43,248 nucleotides of DNA from Veillonella sp. AM51-8BH (GTDB lineage: Bacteria; Bacillota; Negativicutes; Veillonellales; Veillonellaceae), in assembly GCF_003463825.1 (NCBI RefSeq), contig NZ_QSDY01000012.1, positions 1-43,248 on the forward strand, in the 5' to 3' direction. The stretch's first letter is position 1; the number at the start of each line of letters is the position of its first letter. The position numbers were made by a program, and so were the translations under genes. Below the pieces are notes generated by a model. It searched no databases. It had not been told where the DNA came from and worked only from the letters and a program-made list of their open reading frames with translations. Shown in pieces: positions 1 through 8,299 of the stretch.

Positions 1-14
1 ATAAACTTCACTCT

Positions 15-44
15 AAAAAAAGGCCGAATCATACGATTCGACCT
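15..44 (-). terminator. intrinsic terminator after the SemiSWEET gene
   Basis: On the minus strand a 10-bp stem (AGGTCGAATC with GATTCGGCCT, one G-U pair) closes a 4-base loop and is followed by a run of T residues (15-20 on the plus strand are A). It lies about 80 bases downstream of the SemiSWEET stop codon. Its core is nearly identical to the terminator at 560-593. Confidence 0.85.
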
Positions 45-123
45 CATTTATATTTATAAAGTAAAGTAATATCTTTACTATTATTCACTATATAACAATA
101 ATACTATTTTTTTCTTATAGCAC

Positions 124-387
124 TTAGAAAGATGTTAAGAATGTTAGTGTACCTAAAATAACGCCTGCAAGGTTTGGTACGATTAAAATATAATCACGTT
201 TAGGTGATTTTGTCCAACCATATAATACCCAGATCAAACAGGATACTGCTGCAAATAATGGTTGCCATGGTTGACTAGGTTGACCATGAAGATTAGCAAT
301 TATTTGTGGGATATAGGCTAAAAATACAAATACACCAATAAATGCACCAATAGAACCAACTAACATGTTAAATCTTTCTTTTGTCAT
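124..387 (-). CDS. SemiSWEET/PQ-loop family small transporter
   Basis: This 87-residue protein has three predicted membrane helices (about residues 8-28, 40-58 and 66-86). The first carries the PQ-loop signature YIPQI, and a conserved Trp/Pro-rich stretch precedes the second. This is the size and layout of bacterial SemiSWEETs, which dimerise to move sugars across the membrane down their gradient; the substrate cannot be read from sequence. The ATG is preceded by a strong AAGGAGGT ribosome site. The gene is a single-gene unit with its own promoter (435-464) and terminator (15-44). Family call is firm, sugar specificity unknown. Confidence 0.82.
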   Translation of the reverse strand: MTKERFNMLVGSIGAFIGVFVFLAYIPQIIANLHGQPSQPWQPLFAAVSCLIWVLYGWTKSPKRDYILIVPNLAGVILGTLTFLTSF

Positions 388-434
388 AGATGACCTCCTT
401 ATTCAACATTACATTATTATATCTTACACAATAT

Positions 435-464
435 ACTATATCATATTTTTTTCGATGTAGTCAA
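435..464 (-). promoter_or_regulatory. sigma-70-type promoter for the SemiSWEET gene
   Basis: The minus strand shows TTGACT (459-464), an 18-base spacer and TATAGT (435-440), each one base from consensus. It sits about 50 bases upstream of the start codon. A palindrome, GATTACA and TGTAATC around a 6-base centre (511-530), lies about 50 bases further upstream and could be an operator. Confidence 0.7.
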
Positions 465-559
465 ATGTGTAAAATTAATCATGCAAATTAGTTTAATTCA
501 TATTGCTTTTGATTACACTTATATGTAATCTATATTAAAATCATATAGGCTAAAATCAT

Positions 560-593
560 AAAAAACGAGGCCGAATCTTACGATTCGACCTCG
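560..593 (-). terminator. intrinsic terminator after the SLC13-type permease
   Basis: The minus strand folds into a 12-bp stem (CGAGGTCGAATC with GATTCGGCCTCG, one G-U pair) with a 4-base loop, followed by six T residues. It begins 35 bases after the permease stop codon. The central 24 bases match the terminator at 21-44 with one difference. Confidence 0.88.
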
Positions 594-627
594 TATGTGC
601 TTTTATAGTAGAGTAACCTATCCCCTA

Positions 628-1926
628 TTATTTACCAGGGAAGAATGGCCATACCATTGGGATAATAATTAAGCTTACTACGAAGCAAACTAAGATCAAT
701 GGAACGCCGGCTTTTACATAGTCTGTAAATTTGTATTGGCCAGGACCAAGTACTAATGTATTTGGAGGTGTACCTACAGGTGTACCGAATGCACAAGATG
801 CTGCAACGCCGATAGCCATCAATACTGCATGAGGGTCAGCGCCCATACCTTGAGCAATGGAGATACCGATAGGAGCCAATAATGCACAAGATGCTGTGTT
901 AGACATGAATTGAGTCATAACACAAGACAGTGCAAATAATACTGCTGTTGCAAAGTAAGGGCTAGGATCGGAACCCATAACGCCGATTACTGCATTAGCA
1001 ATCATTTTACCTGCACCAGATTGGTCAAGTGCAGTTGCTACTGGCATCATACCAGCGAATAAGAAGATTGTTACCCAGTCAATGGATGTGTAAGCTTGTT
1101 TTTCATTCAAGCAACCAGTTAATACGCAAAGCATTGCGCCAATAACTGCAACCATGCTCAATGGTAAGTTAATACCATAGCCTTTTAGGAAGTCACCTAA
1201 AATCATAGCGATGATTACGCCTAAAAGAATAAGACCAGAATATAATTGTTTCTTAGGATCGTTAGAAATATCTTCAGCAGCTACTTCTTGTTCTACATCA
1301 CCAGCATCTTGAATTTCATGTTTAGGTAATAAATGTTTACCTATGAGCATCATGAAAATGATAGTGGCGATAGTCAAAGGAATACCGATCCAAGCAAATT
1401 CGAAGAAACCAAATGGTTGTTCACCAAATTTAGTTAATGTACCACTTACAATGATATTAGGTGGTGTACCAACCATTGTAATGATACCACCAATACCTGC
1501 AGCAAATGCTAAAGGCATCAATTGACGAGAAGCAGGAATCTTAGCAACAGCACAGATACCTACAACTACTGGAAGTAATGCAGCTGTTGTACCAGTGTTA
1601 GATAAGAATGCGGACATAGTTGCTGTAACAACCATGATGGCAAGCATTAAGCCATTTTCGCTAGTACCTGCATGAGATACTACTGTTTCCCCAATTTTTT
1701 GAGCTAAACCAGTGTAGAACAATGCAGCACCAACAACGAACATACCAGCGAACAACACAACTGTACTATCAGATAAACCAGAGAATACAACCTTAGGAGT
1801 AATAATACCCATAAGACCTAGAGTAATTGCGCCGCCTAGAGAAGTAATAGCTAAAGGAATAATTTCCGTAACGAATAAAACAGCCATGACTGCAAGGACG
1901 ATTAAGGTTTGTTCCGCAGTACCCAT
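628..1926 (-). CDS. SLC13/DASS family anion (dicarboxylate-type) permease
   Basis: The 432-residue protein is hydrophobic throughout. It carries the paired DASS signatures: Ser-Asn-Thr at 109-111 and again at 342-344, each followed by a GTPPN motif (roughly residues 153 and 385). These repeated motifs form the substrate and Na+ sites in the VcINDY/CitT-like family. Typical substrates are succinate, other C4 dicarboxylates or citrate; sulfate is a less likely alternative. Its position just past the succinate-to-propionate genes makes a C4-dicarboxylate plausible, which is inference. An AGGGAG site lies about 10 bases before the ATG. It is probably co-transcribed with the small membrane protein gene 38 bases upstream and ends at the terminator 560-593. 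Confidence 0.85.
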   Translation of the reverse strand: MGTAEQTLIVLAVMAVLFVTEIIPLAITSLGGAITLGLMGIITPKVVFSGLSDSTVVLFAGMFVVGAALFYTGLAQKIGETVVSHAGTSENGLMLAIMVVTATMSAFLSNTGTTAALLPVVVGICAVAKIPASRQLMPLAFAAGIGGIITMVGTPPNIIVSGTLTKFGEQPFGFFEFAWIGIPLTIATIIFMMLIGKHLLPKHEIQDAGDVEQEVAAEDISNDPKKQLYSGLILLGVIIAMILGDFLKGYGINLPLSMVAVIGAMLCVLTGCLNEKQAYTSIDWVTIFLFAGMMPVATALDQSGAGKMIANAVIGVMGSDPSPYFATAVLFALSCVMTQFMSNTASCALLAPIGISIAQGMGADPHAVLMAIGVAASCAFGTPVGTPPNTLVLGPGQYKFTDYVKAGVPLILVCFVVSLIIIPMVWPFFPGK

Positions 1927-1964
1927 ACATCATCATCTCCCTTCAGAGAAATGCACCGATTGCA

Positions 1965-2222
1965 TTAGATGAGATATAAAATATAGCCTACAATACAGAT
2001 AGCAGAAGCCATCAAAAAAGTTATACCATAACCCTCTTTAGTTTTAGGATAGCCAAAAAATAACGCTTCCCCTAAAAAGCCTCGGCGATTAAACCAAGTA
2101 TATTTAGTTCTACGTTGAAACCATTTAGCTTTTCCTTCATTACCGATAATCAGTGCAGTAATAAAAAATACAATAAATGCCCAAATAAAACAAATCAGTA
2201 TTTTTAATTCAATTGATAACAA
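1965..2222 (-). CDS. unknown 85-residue two-helix membrane protein
   Basis: I do not recognise this family. The protein has two clear membrane helices (about residues 7-27 and 67-85) joined by a basic loop rich in Lys, Arg and aromatic residues (about 30-60). The start appears to be TTG (2220-2222), with GAGG seven bases upstream and no good ATG nearby. The stop lies 38 bases before the SLC13-type permease, so the two genes probably share a transcript. An accessory subunit or regulator of that permease is a guess from position only. Confidence that it is a gene is good because the reading frame is closely packed in the operon and membrane-like. Confidence 0.65.
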   Translation of the reverse strand: MLSIELKILICFIWAFIVFFITALIIGNEGKAKWFQRRTKYTWFNRRGFLGEALFFGYPKTKEGYGITFLMASAICIVGYILYLI

Positions 2223-2321
2223 GTGACCACCTCTACTATATTTAAAGCACTAGAAGGTTATTGTGTGAATTCTTGTACCACCTAATGACCGATCTGAAAG
2301 CATATATTGCAAATATACCCT

Positions 2322-2343
2322 AATTATGTATGATTACATAATT
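2322..2343. promoter_or_regulatory. perfect 9-bp palindrome, possible operator
   Basis: AATTATGTA and TACATAATT flank a TGAT centre. It lies about 100 bases upstream of the start of the small membrane protein gene, between that unit and the mmd operon. It has no T-run on either side and so is not an obvious terminator. I could not find a convincing -35/-10 pair beside it. Confidence 0.4.
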
Positions 2344-2358
2344 TATAAGGGATTTTTT

Positions 2359-2400
2359 ATTCACCAATAGGTGTACCTAATTAGGCACACCTTGGTGAAT
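2359..2400 (-). terminator. long hairpin downstream of mmdB
   Basis: About 20 bp of stem (ATTCACCA, a two-base bulge, then a 12-bp arm with one wobble) folds with almost no loop, starting 13 bases after the mmdB stop codon. On the minus strand it is followed by A residues, not T, so it is not a classic intrinsic terminator. It may protect the 3' end of the mmd mRNA or act with Rho. The fold is certain by eye, the function less so. Confidence 0.5.
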
Positions 2401-2413
2401 AATTATTTAATTA

Positions 2414-3535
2414 TTAATGGCTAGACAACATAGCAAGCATTGTACCTGCTGCTACTGCTGTACCAATAACGCCAGCTACGTTAGGACCCATAGCATGCAT
2501 GAGCAAGAAGTTAGCTGGGTTAGCTTTCGCACCTACTACTTGAGATACGCGAGCCGCCATTGGAACTGCGGATACACCGGCAGAACCAATAAGTGGATTT
2601 GTTTTACCACCATCAACTAAGCTCATCAATTTACCGAACAATACGCCACCAGCAGTACCACCGATAAATGCAACTAAGCCTAAGCAAATAATAAGAATTG
2701 TTTGTACGCTTAAGAAGTGTTCCGCACTCATTGTTAAACCAGTACCAGTTGCCAAGAAGATTGTAACAGTATTGATCAACGCATTTTGAGATGTATCAGA
2801 CAAACGTTCAGTTACGCCAGATTCACGGAACAAGTTACCTAACATCAACATACCTAAAAGAGATGTAATGGAAGGAAGCAATAAGGAAATGAAGATCGTT
2901 GCAACAATTGGGAATACGATTCTTTCAAAACGTGTAACGTCACGCAATTGTTCCATAACAATTTCGCGTTCTTTTTGCGTAGTGAATAATTTCATTACAG
3001 GTGGTTGAATCAACGGTACCAAGGACATATAGGAATATGCGGCAACCGCGATTGCACCTAATAAATGAGGAGCTAACTTAGTAGCCAAGTAAATGGATGT
3101 AGGGCCGTCGGCACCACCGATGATACCGATAGCAGCTGCTTCTTGAGCAGTAAAGCCAAGCATCATTGCGCCACCTAAAGCAACGAATACGCCGATTTGA
3201 GCAGCAGCACCTAAAAGCAATGTTTTAGGATTAGCAATGAGTGGACCAAAGTCAGTCATTGCACCTACACCAAGGAAAATTAAAGGTGGGAAGATTTCTT
3301 GAGAGATACCTGCACTAATAAGAGCCATAACGCCTTCTTCGAAGCCATTACGAGGAATATTAGCAAGTACACAACCAAACGCAATCGGACCCAACAATAA
3401 TGGTTCAAACTCTTTAGCAAATGCCAAGTACAATAGGATCAAACCTACAAGAATCATAATAGCATTGCCTGTTGTAAATGCGAGGAACCCGCTATCATTA
3501 ATAACGGATTGAATCGCAACAGCAAAAGCCTCCAT
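2414..3535 (-). CDS. mmdB: methylmalonyl-CoA decarboxylase beta subunit (Na+ pump)
   Basis: This 373-residue integral membrane protein belongs to the Na+-transporting carboxylic-acid decarboxylase beta family. It decarboxylates the carboxybiotin carried by MmdC and couples that step to export of Na+. The conserved GADGPTS motif is at 141-147 (with Asp143), AAYSYM follows at 165-170, and the conserved C-terminal block with [13 protein letters not shown] lies near 315-330; these regions hold residues implicated in Na+ and proton transfer in the homologous OadB. Nine or more hydrophobic segments are visible. It is the last gene of the mmdA-D-E-C-B operon, about 450 bases after mmdC starts. Confidence 0.95.
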   Translation of the reverse strand: MEAFAVAIQSVINDSGFLAFTTGNAIMILVGLILLYLAFAKEFEPLLLGPIAFGCVLANIPRNGFEEGVMALISAGISQEIFPPLIFLGVGAMTDFGPLIANPKTLLLGAAAQIGVFVALGGAMMLGFTAQEAAAIGIIGGADGPTSIYLATKLAPHLLGAIAVAAYSYMSLVPLIQPPVMKLFTTQKEREIVMEQLRDVTRFERIVFPIVATIFISLLLPSITSLLGMLMLGNLFRESGVTERLSDTSQNALINTVTIFLATGTGLTMSAEHFLSVQTILIICLGLVAFIGGTAGGVLFGKLMSLVDGGKTNPLIGSAGVSAVPMAARVSQVVGAKANPANFLLMHAMGPNVAGVIGTAVAAGTMLAMLSSH

Positions 3536-3605
3536 ATGCGTTCCCCTTTCACAAATATAAAATTTTTATATGACGCGGACTAGCCGCGCCACACAAAACT
3601 TGGTA

Positions 3606-3989
3606 TTAACCAAGAACAACCATGTCGTCGCCAGTGGATACAGTTTGGTTAGCAGCTACGCGAACTTCTGCAACTACAGCATCATGTGGAGCTGCGATTT
3701 CGTTTTGCATTTTCATAGCTTCAAGAATCAACAAAGTTTCGCCTTTTTTAACTGCTTGACCAGCGGATACTGCTACAGATAAGATTTTACCAGGCATTGG
3801 AGCTTTTACAGTTTCAGCACCTGCTGGAACTGGAGCTGCTGCTGCAGCTGGAGCTGGTGCTGGTGCAGGAGCTGCTTTAGGAGCTGGAGCTGCTGCTGGA
3901 GCTGGAGCTGCTGCAGGAGCTGCGCCTTTTACTTCATTAACTTCTACATCATATGCTGTACCATTTACTGTAACGTTGAATTTTTTCAT
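3606..3989 (-). CDS. mmdC: methylmalonyl-CoA decarboxylase gamma subunit (biotin carrier)
   Basis: The protein has a short N-terminal segment (about 1-22), a long Ala-Pro linker (about 23-63) and a C-terminal biotinyl domain. The biotin attachment motif EAMKM has its Lys 35 residues from the C-terminus, as expected. It shuttles CO2 as carboxybiotin from MmdA to MmdB. I place the start at the ATG at 3987-3989, giving 127 residues, because GGAGG lies 8 bases before it; an upstream TTG in frame (4004) overlaps that ribosome site and is unlikely. The flexible Ala-Pro linker is typical of these swinging-arm carriers. Confidence 0.95.
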   Translation of the reverse strand: MKKFNVTVNGTAYDVEVNEVKGAAPAAAPAPAAAPAPKAAPAPAPAPAAAAAPVPAGAETVKAPMPGKILSVAVSAGQAVKKGETLLILEAMKMQNEIAAPHDAVVAEVRVAANQTVSTGDDMVVLG

Positions 3990-4091
3990 CTTAAATTCCT
4001 CCAAAATGTGTATGTCTACACAATACTTATAAATTTTTATTACACATATAAATTGGATAATCTTATCGATTATCTAAATAAGCCAATAATC

Positions 4092-4259
4092 TTATCGACT
4101 ACCGCGCAAACGGCCTTCCATTTTCCAATTATAGCTTACGATTGGACGGATATGCGCGATTTGATCAGCGGAATAACCCATTGCCGCTAATGCACCAACG
4201 ATTACGGCTACTACATCTTGAGATGGAGCTTTACCGTTAGTTTTTGTAGCATTGCTCAT
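4092..4259 (-). CDS. mmdE: methylmalonyl-CoA decarboxylase epsilon subunit
   Basis: This 55-residue protein starts at the ATG at 4257-4259, preceded by AGGAGGC at good spacing. Residues 14-53 closely resemble the C-terminal 40 residues of MmdD (shared AIVGA/VIVGA, AMGYS, QIA-IRP and EGRL stretches), so the two look like products of a partial duplication. In Veillonella parvula the epsilon chain is 55 residues, stabilises the complex and sits between mmdD and mmdC; size, order and sequence type agree here. It has no membrane helix. The gene is easily missed because of its length. Confidence 0.92.
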   Translation of the reverse strand: MSNATKTNGKAPSQDVVAVIVGALAAMGYSADQIAHIRPIVSYNWKMEGRLRGSR

Positions 4260-4282
4260 TACAAATGCCTCCTAAAATTTTA

Positions 4283-4630
4283 TTAACCTCTACCGCTTAA
4301 ACGACCTTCCAAGCGCCATTTAGCACTGGTTGCTGTAGGTCGGATAGATGCAATTTGTTCAGATGAGTACCCCATCGCCACAATGGCACCTACGATAGCT
4401 GCTACTACTTCTTCCTCATTTTGAGCGGATGCACTTGGAGCAGCCACTGGAGTAGCTGCAGGCGTTACAACAGTTTGTTCTGTTTTAGGTGCTTCTTTTT
4501 TTTTCTTAGTTGGATCGATTAAATGTACGATTTCCATAAGAATACCTAAAAGAATCAACACAACAAATACAACTGTCATATTAATGGCCATAATTAACCA
4601 AGGATTGGTAGTAACTGCTTGTCCTTCCAT
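4283..4630 (-). CDS. mmdD: methylmalonyl-CoA decarboxylase delta subunit
   Basis: The protein has one N-terminal membrane helix (about residues 10-36), a basic KKKK stretch, a Pro/Ala/Thr-rich linker (about 48-75) and a C-terminal domain shared with MmdE. This is the layout of the small membrane anchor that joins MmdA to the MmdB pump. I choose the ATG at 4628-4630 (115 residues): AAAGGGG lies seven bases before it, whereas the ATG two codons upstream would be nearly on top of the ribosome site. It sits 24 bases before mmdE and 73 bases after mmdA. Confidence 0.93.
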   Translation of the reverse strand: MEGQAVTTNPWLIMAINMTVVFVVLILLGILMEIVHLIDPTKKKKEAPKTEQTVVTPAATPVAAPSASAQNEEEVVAAIVGAIVAMGYSSEQIASIRPTATSAKWRLEGRLSGRG

Positions 4631-4703
4631 AATCATTCCCCTTTCTAAAAAATTAGTAAAGAAAGGTATCTCCCAAATTCGATGTTCTTGTTATCGAAAC
4701 GAA

Positions 4704-6233
4704 TTATAATGGAATATTACCATGTTTCTTTGGAGCACGGTTTTCGCGTTTGCTTGCAAGCATTGCCAAAGCGTTGATAACTGCTGGACGAGTTTGTTTT
4801 GGTTCGATTACAACGTCTACGAAGCCACGTTCTGCAGCTTTGTATGGAGTTGCGAACTCTTCTACGTATTTTGCTGTTTTAGCATCTTTATCTTCGTCTT
4901 TCTTGAAGATAATGTTAGCTGCACCAGCAGGACCCATTACAGCGATTTCGGATGTAGGCCAAGCGTATACTTGGTCAGCGCCCAAATCTTGGGAACACAT
5001 AGCGAGGTAAGAACCGCCGTATGCTTTACGAGTGATAACAGTAATTTTTGGTACTGTAGCTTCAGAGTAAGCATACAACATTTTAGCACCATGACGAATG
5101 ATACCGCCCCATTCTTGATTTGTGCCAGGCAAGAAACCAGGAACGTCAACAAAGTTAACGATTGGAATATTGAAAGCATCACAGAAACGGATGAAACGGG
5201 AAGATTTGTCGGATGCATTGATGTCCAAGCAACCAGCCATTACTTTTGGTTGGTTAGCAATGATACCAACGGATTGACCGTCAAAACGTGCAAAACAAGT
5301 AATAATGTTTGTAGCATAGAATGGTTGTACTTCATAGTATTCACCATTATCTACAGTAGCTGCGATAACATCTTTCATGTCGTATGGCATGTTACTGTTA
5401 TCAGGCAACAAGCTGTTCAAGCCTTCGTCTTCACGAGTTGGATCATCGCCAGTATCTACTAATGGAGCATCTTCCATATTATTGGATGGCAAGAAGCCTA
5501 ATAAGTAGCGAATTTGTGCGATGCAATCATCTTCATCTTCAGCTGCAAAGTGAGCAACACCAGACACAGAGTTGTGAGCCATTGCACCACCAAGATCTTC
5601 AGCTGTTACTTCTTCACCAGTTACAGATTTGATAACTGCAGGACCAGTGATGAACATTTGAGATGTGTGTTTAACCATGTAGATGAAGTCAGTTAATGCT
5701 GGAGAATATACAGCACCACCTGCACATGGGCCCATGATTACGGAAATTTGTGGAATAACGCCAGATGCATTTGTATTTTCAAAGAAAATTTTACCGTAAC
5801 CAGCAAGTGCATCTACTGCTTCTTGAATACGAGCACCGCCGGAATCATTGATACCAACGATAGGAGCACCCATTTTCATTGCTAAACGTTGTACTTTAAC
5901 GATTTTAGCAGCATGCATTTCACCAAGAGAACCACCTTCTACAGTGAAGTCTTGTGCGAATGCATATACTAAACGACCGTCGATAGTACCATAACCAGTT
6001 ACTACACCTTCGCCTGGTAATTCTTTCTTTTCTTGACCGAAGTTAACACAACGATGTTTAACAAATTGATCAAGTTCAACGAAAGAGTTATCATCGAACA
6101 ATTTAGCCAAACGTTCACGAGCAGTCATTTTGCCTTGAGCATGTTGTTTCTCAACGCGTTTTTCACCGCCACCAGCTTTAACTTTAGCTAGTTTTTCGTG
6201 CAATAACTCGATTTTTTCTTGCACTGTTGCCAT
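4704..6233 (-). CDS. mmdA: methylmalonyl-CoA decarboxylase alpha subunit (carboxyltransferase)
   Basis: This 509-residue protein is a member of the acyl-CoA carboxyltransferase family with paired crotonase-like domains. It transfers the carboxyl group of (S)-methylmalonyl-CoA to the biotin of MmdC, releasing propionyl-CoA. Glycine-rich motifs that build the CoA and biotin oxyanion holes are visible: [16 protein letters not shown] and [12 protein letters not shown] in the N half, and VDVPGFLPG with [10 protein letters not shown] in the C half. Length matches the known Veillonella alpha chain. The start is supported by TTTGGAGG eight bases before the ATG. It heads its own transcript (promoter 6268-6296). 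Confidence 0.96.
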   Translation of the reverse strand: MATVQEKIELLHEKLAKVKAGGGEKRVEKQHAQGKMTARERLAKLFDDNSFVELDQFVKHRCVNFGQEKKELPGEGVVTGYGTIDGRLVYAFAQDFTVEGGSLGEMHAAKIVKVQRLAMKMGAPIVGINDSGGARIQEAVDALAGYGKIFFENTNASGVIPQISVIMGPCAGGAVYSPALTDFIYMVKHTSQMFITGPAVIKSVTGEEVTAEDLGGAMAHNSVSGVAHFAAEDEDDCIAQIRYLLGFLPSNNMEDAPLVDTGDDPTREDEGLNSLLPDNSNMPYDMKDVIAATVDNGEYYEVQPFYATNIITCFARFDGQSVGIIANQPKVMAGCLDINASDKSSRFIRFCDAFNIPIVNFVDVPGFLPGTNQEWGGIIRHGAKMLYAYSEATVPKITVITRKAYGGSYLAMCSQDLGADQVYAWPTSEIAVMGPAGAANIIFKKDEDKDAKTAKYVEEFATPYKAAERGFVDVVIEPKQTRPAVINALAMLASKRENRAPKKHGNIPL

Positions 6234-6267
6234 TATAGCACCTCCAAATAAAACTTGTTACAGTATC

Positions 6268-6296
6268 ATTTTATTTCATTAATAATTAAAGTTCAA
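6268..6296 (-). promoter_or_regulatory. promoter for mmdADECB
   Basis: The minus strand shows TTGAAC (6291-6296), a 17-base spacer and TAAAAT (6268-6273). It lies about 35 bases upstream of the mmdA start in the only gap of more than 100 bases inside the propionate module. A second promoter here would let the decarboxylase subunits be made in excess of the upstream enzymes. Confidence 0.65.
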
Positions 6297-6384
6297 GCAT
6301 GCATACATATTTAATATATAACTAGTGATTATATGAATATGTATATCTATTACTCATACATAATGATGTGAATTGGATACTGTA

Positions 6385-6807
6385 TTATTTCATACGTTGA
6401 CATAATTCAAGCAATACGCCGCCTGTTGCTTTTGGATGTAAGAAAGCAATGGAGGACCCGCCTGCACCGTAACGAGGTTTTTCGTCAATCATACGAACGC
6501 CTTTAGCCATCAAATCAGCAATAGCATTTTCAATATTATCAACGCGCAATGCAACGTGTTGGATACCATCACGACCGCCATTTTTTTCGATGAATTTACC
6601 GATAGGGCCATCTGGAGTTGTAGTTTCTAAGAATTCAAGTTCAGCATCGCCACATGGGAAGAAGGATACTTTTACTTTTTGTTCTTCAACCACTTCATCT
6701 TCTGGAAGATGTTGAATACCCAATGCATTTTTATAGAATTCTTTAGTTGCTGCTAAATCATTAACACCAATACCGATGTGATCCACTTGTAATACTTTAA
6801 AAGCCAT
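6385..6807 (-). CDS. mce: methylmalonyl-CoA epimerase
   Basis: The 140-residue protein belongs to the vicinal-oxygen-chelate family. It converts (R)-methylmalonyl-CoA, made by the mutase, to the (S) form used by MmdA. Metal-ligand positions are visible in the usual pattern: His in VDHIGIGVND (about residue 10), Glu in the AELEFLE segment, His in GIQHVALRV (about 84) and Glu near the C-terminus in VLLELCQ. Length is standard. It lies 51 bases after meaB and just before the mmd transcript, where its product is needed. Confidence 0.93.
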   Translation of the reverse strand: MAFKVLQVDHIGIGVNDLAATKEFYKNALGIQHLPEDEVVEEQKVKVSFFPCGDAELEFLETTTPDGPIGKFIEKNGGRDGIQHVALRVDNIENAIADLMAKGVRMIDEKPRYGAGGSSIAFLHPKATGGVLLELCQRMK

Positions 6808-6858
6808 TTCGATTATCTCCTTTTCAAGGCTAAATCTCTAATGCTATGTAGTCGCCGT

Positions 6859-7809
6859 CTACTTTAGCACGCTTGTCATTACGCCGTTAACAACTGTGTA
6901 TGGATCGCTTTCGCGTTCATTAACAGCTGCCACTTGGCTATTAAATTCGTCGCTTGTAACGATTTTATCAGCTACATAACGACCAATTTGTTCATTAATC
7001 ATTGCGATGATTTCATCACGAGTACGTTCTGCCCGACGAGATTCCAATTCACCAGAATCTTCAAGATACTCAAAATGTTCATCTAATGCGTCGATGAGTT
7101 CATCTACGCCTTGGTCCTTGCTAGCAATTGTGCGCTTAATTGGTGGGCGCCATTTTACTTCACGAGAGTCTAGGTCAAGCATCATTTCAATTTCTACATT
7201 CAAACGATCACAACCATCTCGGTCAGCTTTATTGATAGCAAATACATCGCCAATTTCAAGAATACCCGCTTTGATAGCTTGGATATCATCACCGAGACCA
7301 GGAACAAGTACTACCAATGTAGTATCTGCATTTTTAACGATATCTACTTCGGATTGACCTACACCTACTGTTTCAATGATTACTAAATCCATGCCAAAGG
7401 CATCCATGAGTTTTACAACGTCCGCAGTCTTTTTGGATAAACCACCAAGACTACCACGCGTGCCCATGCTTCGAATAAATACATTTTCATTTAATGTCAA
7501 ATCATTCATTCGAATACGGTCCCCCAAGATAGCACCACCAGAGAATGGGCTTGTTGGGTCGATGGCAACGATGCCGATTTTTTTACCTTGATCTAGATAA
7601 TGTTTAACAACTTTATCAGTCAAAGTACTTTTACCAGCACCAGGGGCCCCAGTAATACCGAGAATACGTGCATTTCCTGTTTTAGGGTAAATTGCCTTCA
7701 TAATATCAATGGCATTTTCATACTCGTTTTCTACAGCTGTTATGGACCGTGCTAAGGCTAGTCGGGAACCTTCAAAAAGTTCTTTAACTAAATCCACTCG
7801 CCTCACCAC
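6859..7809 (-). CDS. meaB: methylmalonyl-CoA mutase chaperone GTPase (MeaB/ArgK)
   Basis: This G3E-type P-loop GTPase protects and reloads methylmalonyl-CoA mutase with adenosylcobalamin. The P-loop GAPGAGKST is at about 54-62, a DPTSPFSGGAILGDRIRM switch segment follows, ETVGVGQSE is the G3 region and NKAD is the guanine-specificity motif. The outer reading-frame limit is a GTG at 7807-7809, but the family usually begins near DLVKELFEGS. A second GTG at 7795-7797 with AGGTGG eight bases upstream may be the true start (312 residues). The gene follows the mutase small subunit after a 66-base gap containing a hairpin. Confidence 0.92.
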   Translation of the reverse strand: MVRRVDLVKELFEGSRLALARSITAVENEYENAIDIMKAIYPKTGNARILGITGAPGAGKSTLTDKVVKHYLDQGKKIGIVAIDPTSPFSGGAILGDRIRMNDLTLNENVFIRSMGTRGSLGGLSKKTADVVKLMDAFGMDLVIIETVGVGQSEVDIVKNADTTLVVLVPGLGDDIQAIKAGILEIGDVFAINKADRDGCDRLNVEIEMMLDLDSREVKWRPPIKRTIASKDQGVDELIDALDEHFEYLEDSGELESRRAERTRDEIIAMINEQIGRYVADKIVTSDEFNSQVAAVNERESDPYTVVNGVMTSVLK

Positions 7810-7829
7810 CTATCTTAAAATATGGGAAT

Positions 7830-7863
7830 AGAGGGGAGTCAACCATTTAGTTCAACCCCTCTC
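7830..7863 (-). other. intercistronic hairpin between mutase small subunit and meaB
   Basis: AGAGGGG (7830-7836) pairs with CCCCTCT (7857-7863), with further partial pairing inward (GTCAAC with GTTCAA). There is no T-run, so it is more likely an mRNA processing or stability element that sets the ratio of mutase to chaperone than a terminator. Confidence 0.45.
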
Positions 7864-7875
7864 TTGCCCAATTAA

Positions 7876-8271
7876 TTATTTAACGTTTTCGTTGATGAAT
7901 TTAACGATATCGCCAGTTGGTGTACCAGGTGTGAATACTGCTGCTACGCCAGCTTTTTTCAAGCCAGGGATATCAGCGTCAGGAATAACGCCACCACCGA
8001 TTACAAGTACATCGCCCATGCCTTTTTCTTTCAAAAGTTCAACAATTTTAGGGAACAATGTGTTATGAGCACCGGAAAGAAGGGATAATGCAACTACATT
8101 AACGTCTTCAGAAAGAGCTGCTTCTACGATTTGTTCTGGAGTTTGACGAAGACCAGTGTAGATTACTTCGAAACCAGCATCGCGAAGTGCGCGTGCTACT
8201 ACTTTTGCACCACGGTCATGACCATCAAGACCTGGTTTTGCTACGATTACTCTAATACGTTTTTCTGCCAT
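7876..8271 (-). CDS. methylmalonyl-CoA mutase, cobalamin-binding subunit
   Basis: The 131-residue protein is a stand-alone B12-binding domain. The DxHxxG signature is present as DGHDRG at 17-22, so His19 is the lower cobalt ligand; the SLLSGAH and GGGVIPD segments that cradle the nucleotide tail follow. It pairs with the separate 548-residue catalytic subunit encoded 28 bases upstream, the split form of mutase also seen in archaea and some bacteria. The enzyme interconverts succinyl-CoA and (R)-methylmalonyl-CoA. Confidence 0.94.
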   Translation of the reverse strand: MAEKRIRVIVAKPGLDGHDRGAKVVARALRDAGFEVIYTGLRQTPEQIVEAALSEDVNVVALSLLSGAHNTLFPKIVELLKEKGMGDVLVIGGGVIPDADIPGLKKAGVAAVFTPGTPTGDIVKFINENVK

Positions 8272-8299
8272 GATTAATTACCTCCGAAATTAGCCGATA

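Noticed and set aside
4937..5218. Minus-strand 93-codon frame inside mmdA
   Set aside because: It overlaps mmdA in another frame; the mmdA frame is complete and conserved across it.
4722..5462. Plus-strand 246-codon open frame opposite mmdA
   Set aside because: It is an antisense shadow of a highly conserved gene, with Cys/Phe-rich composition typical of reverse-frame reading.
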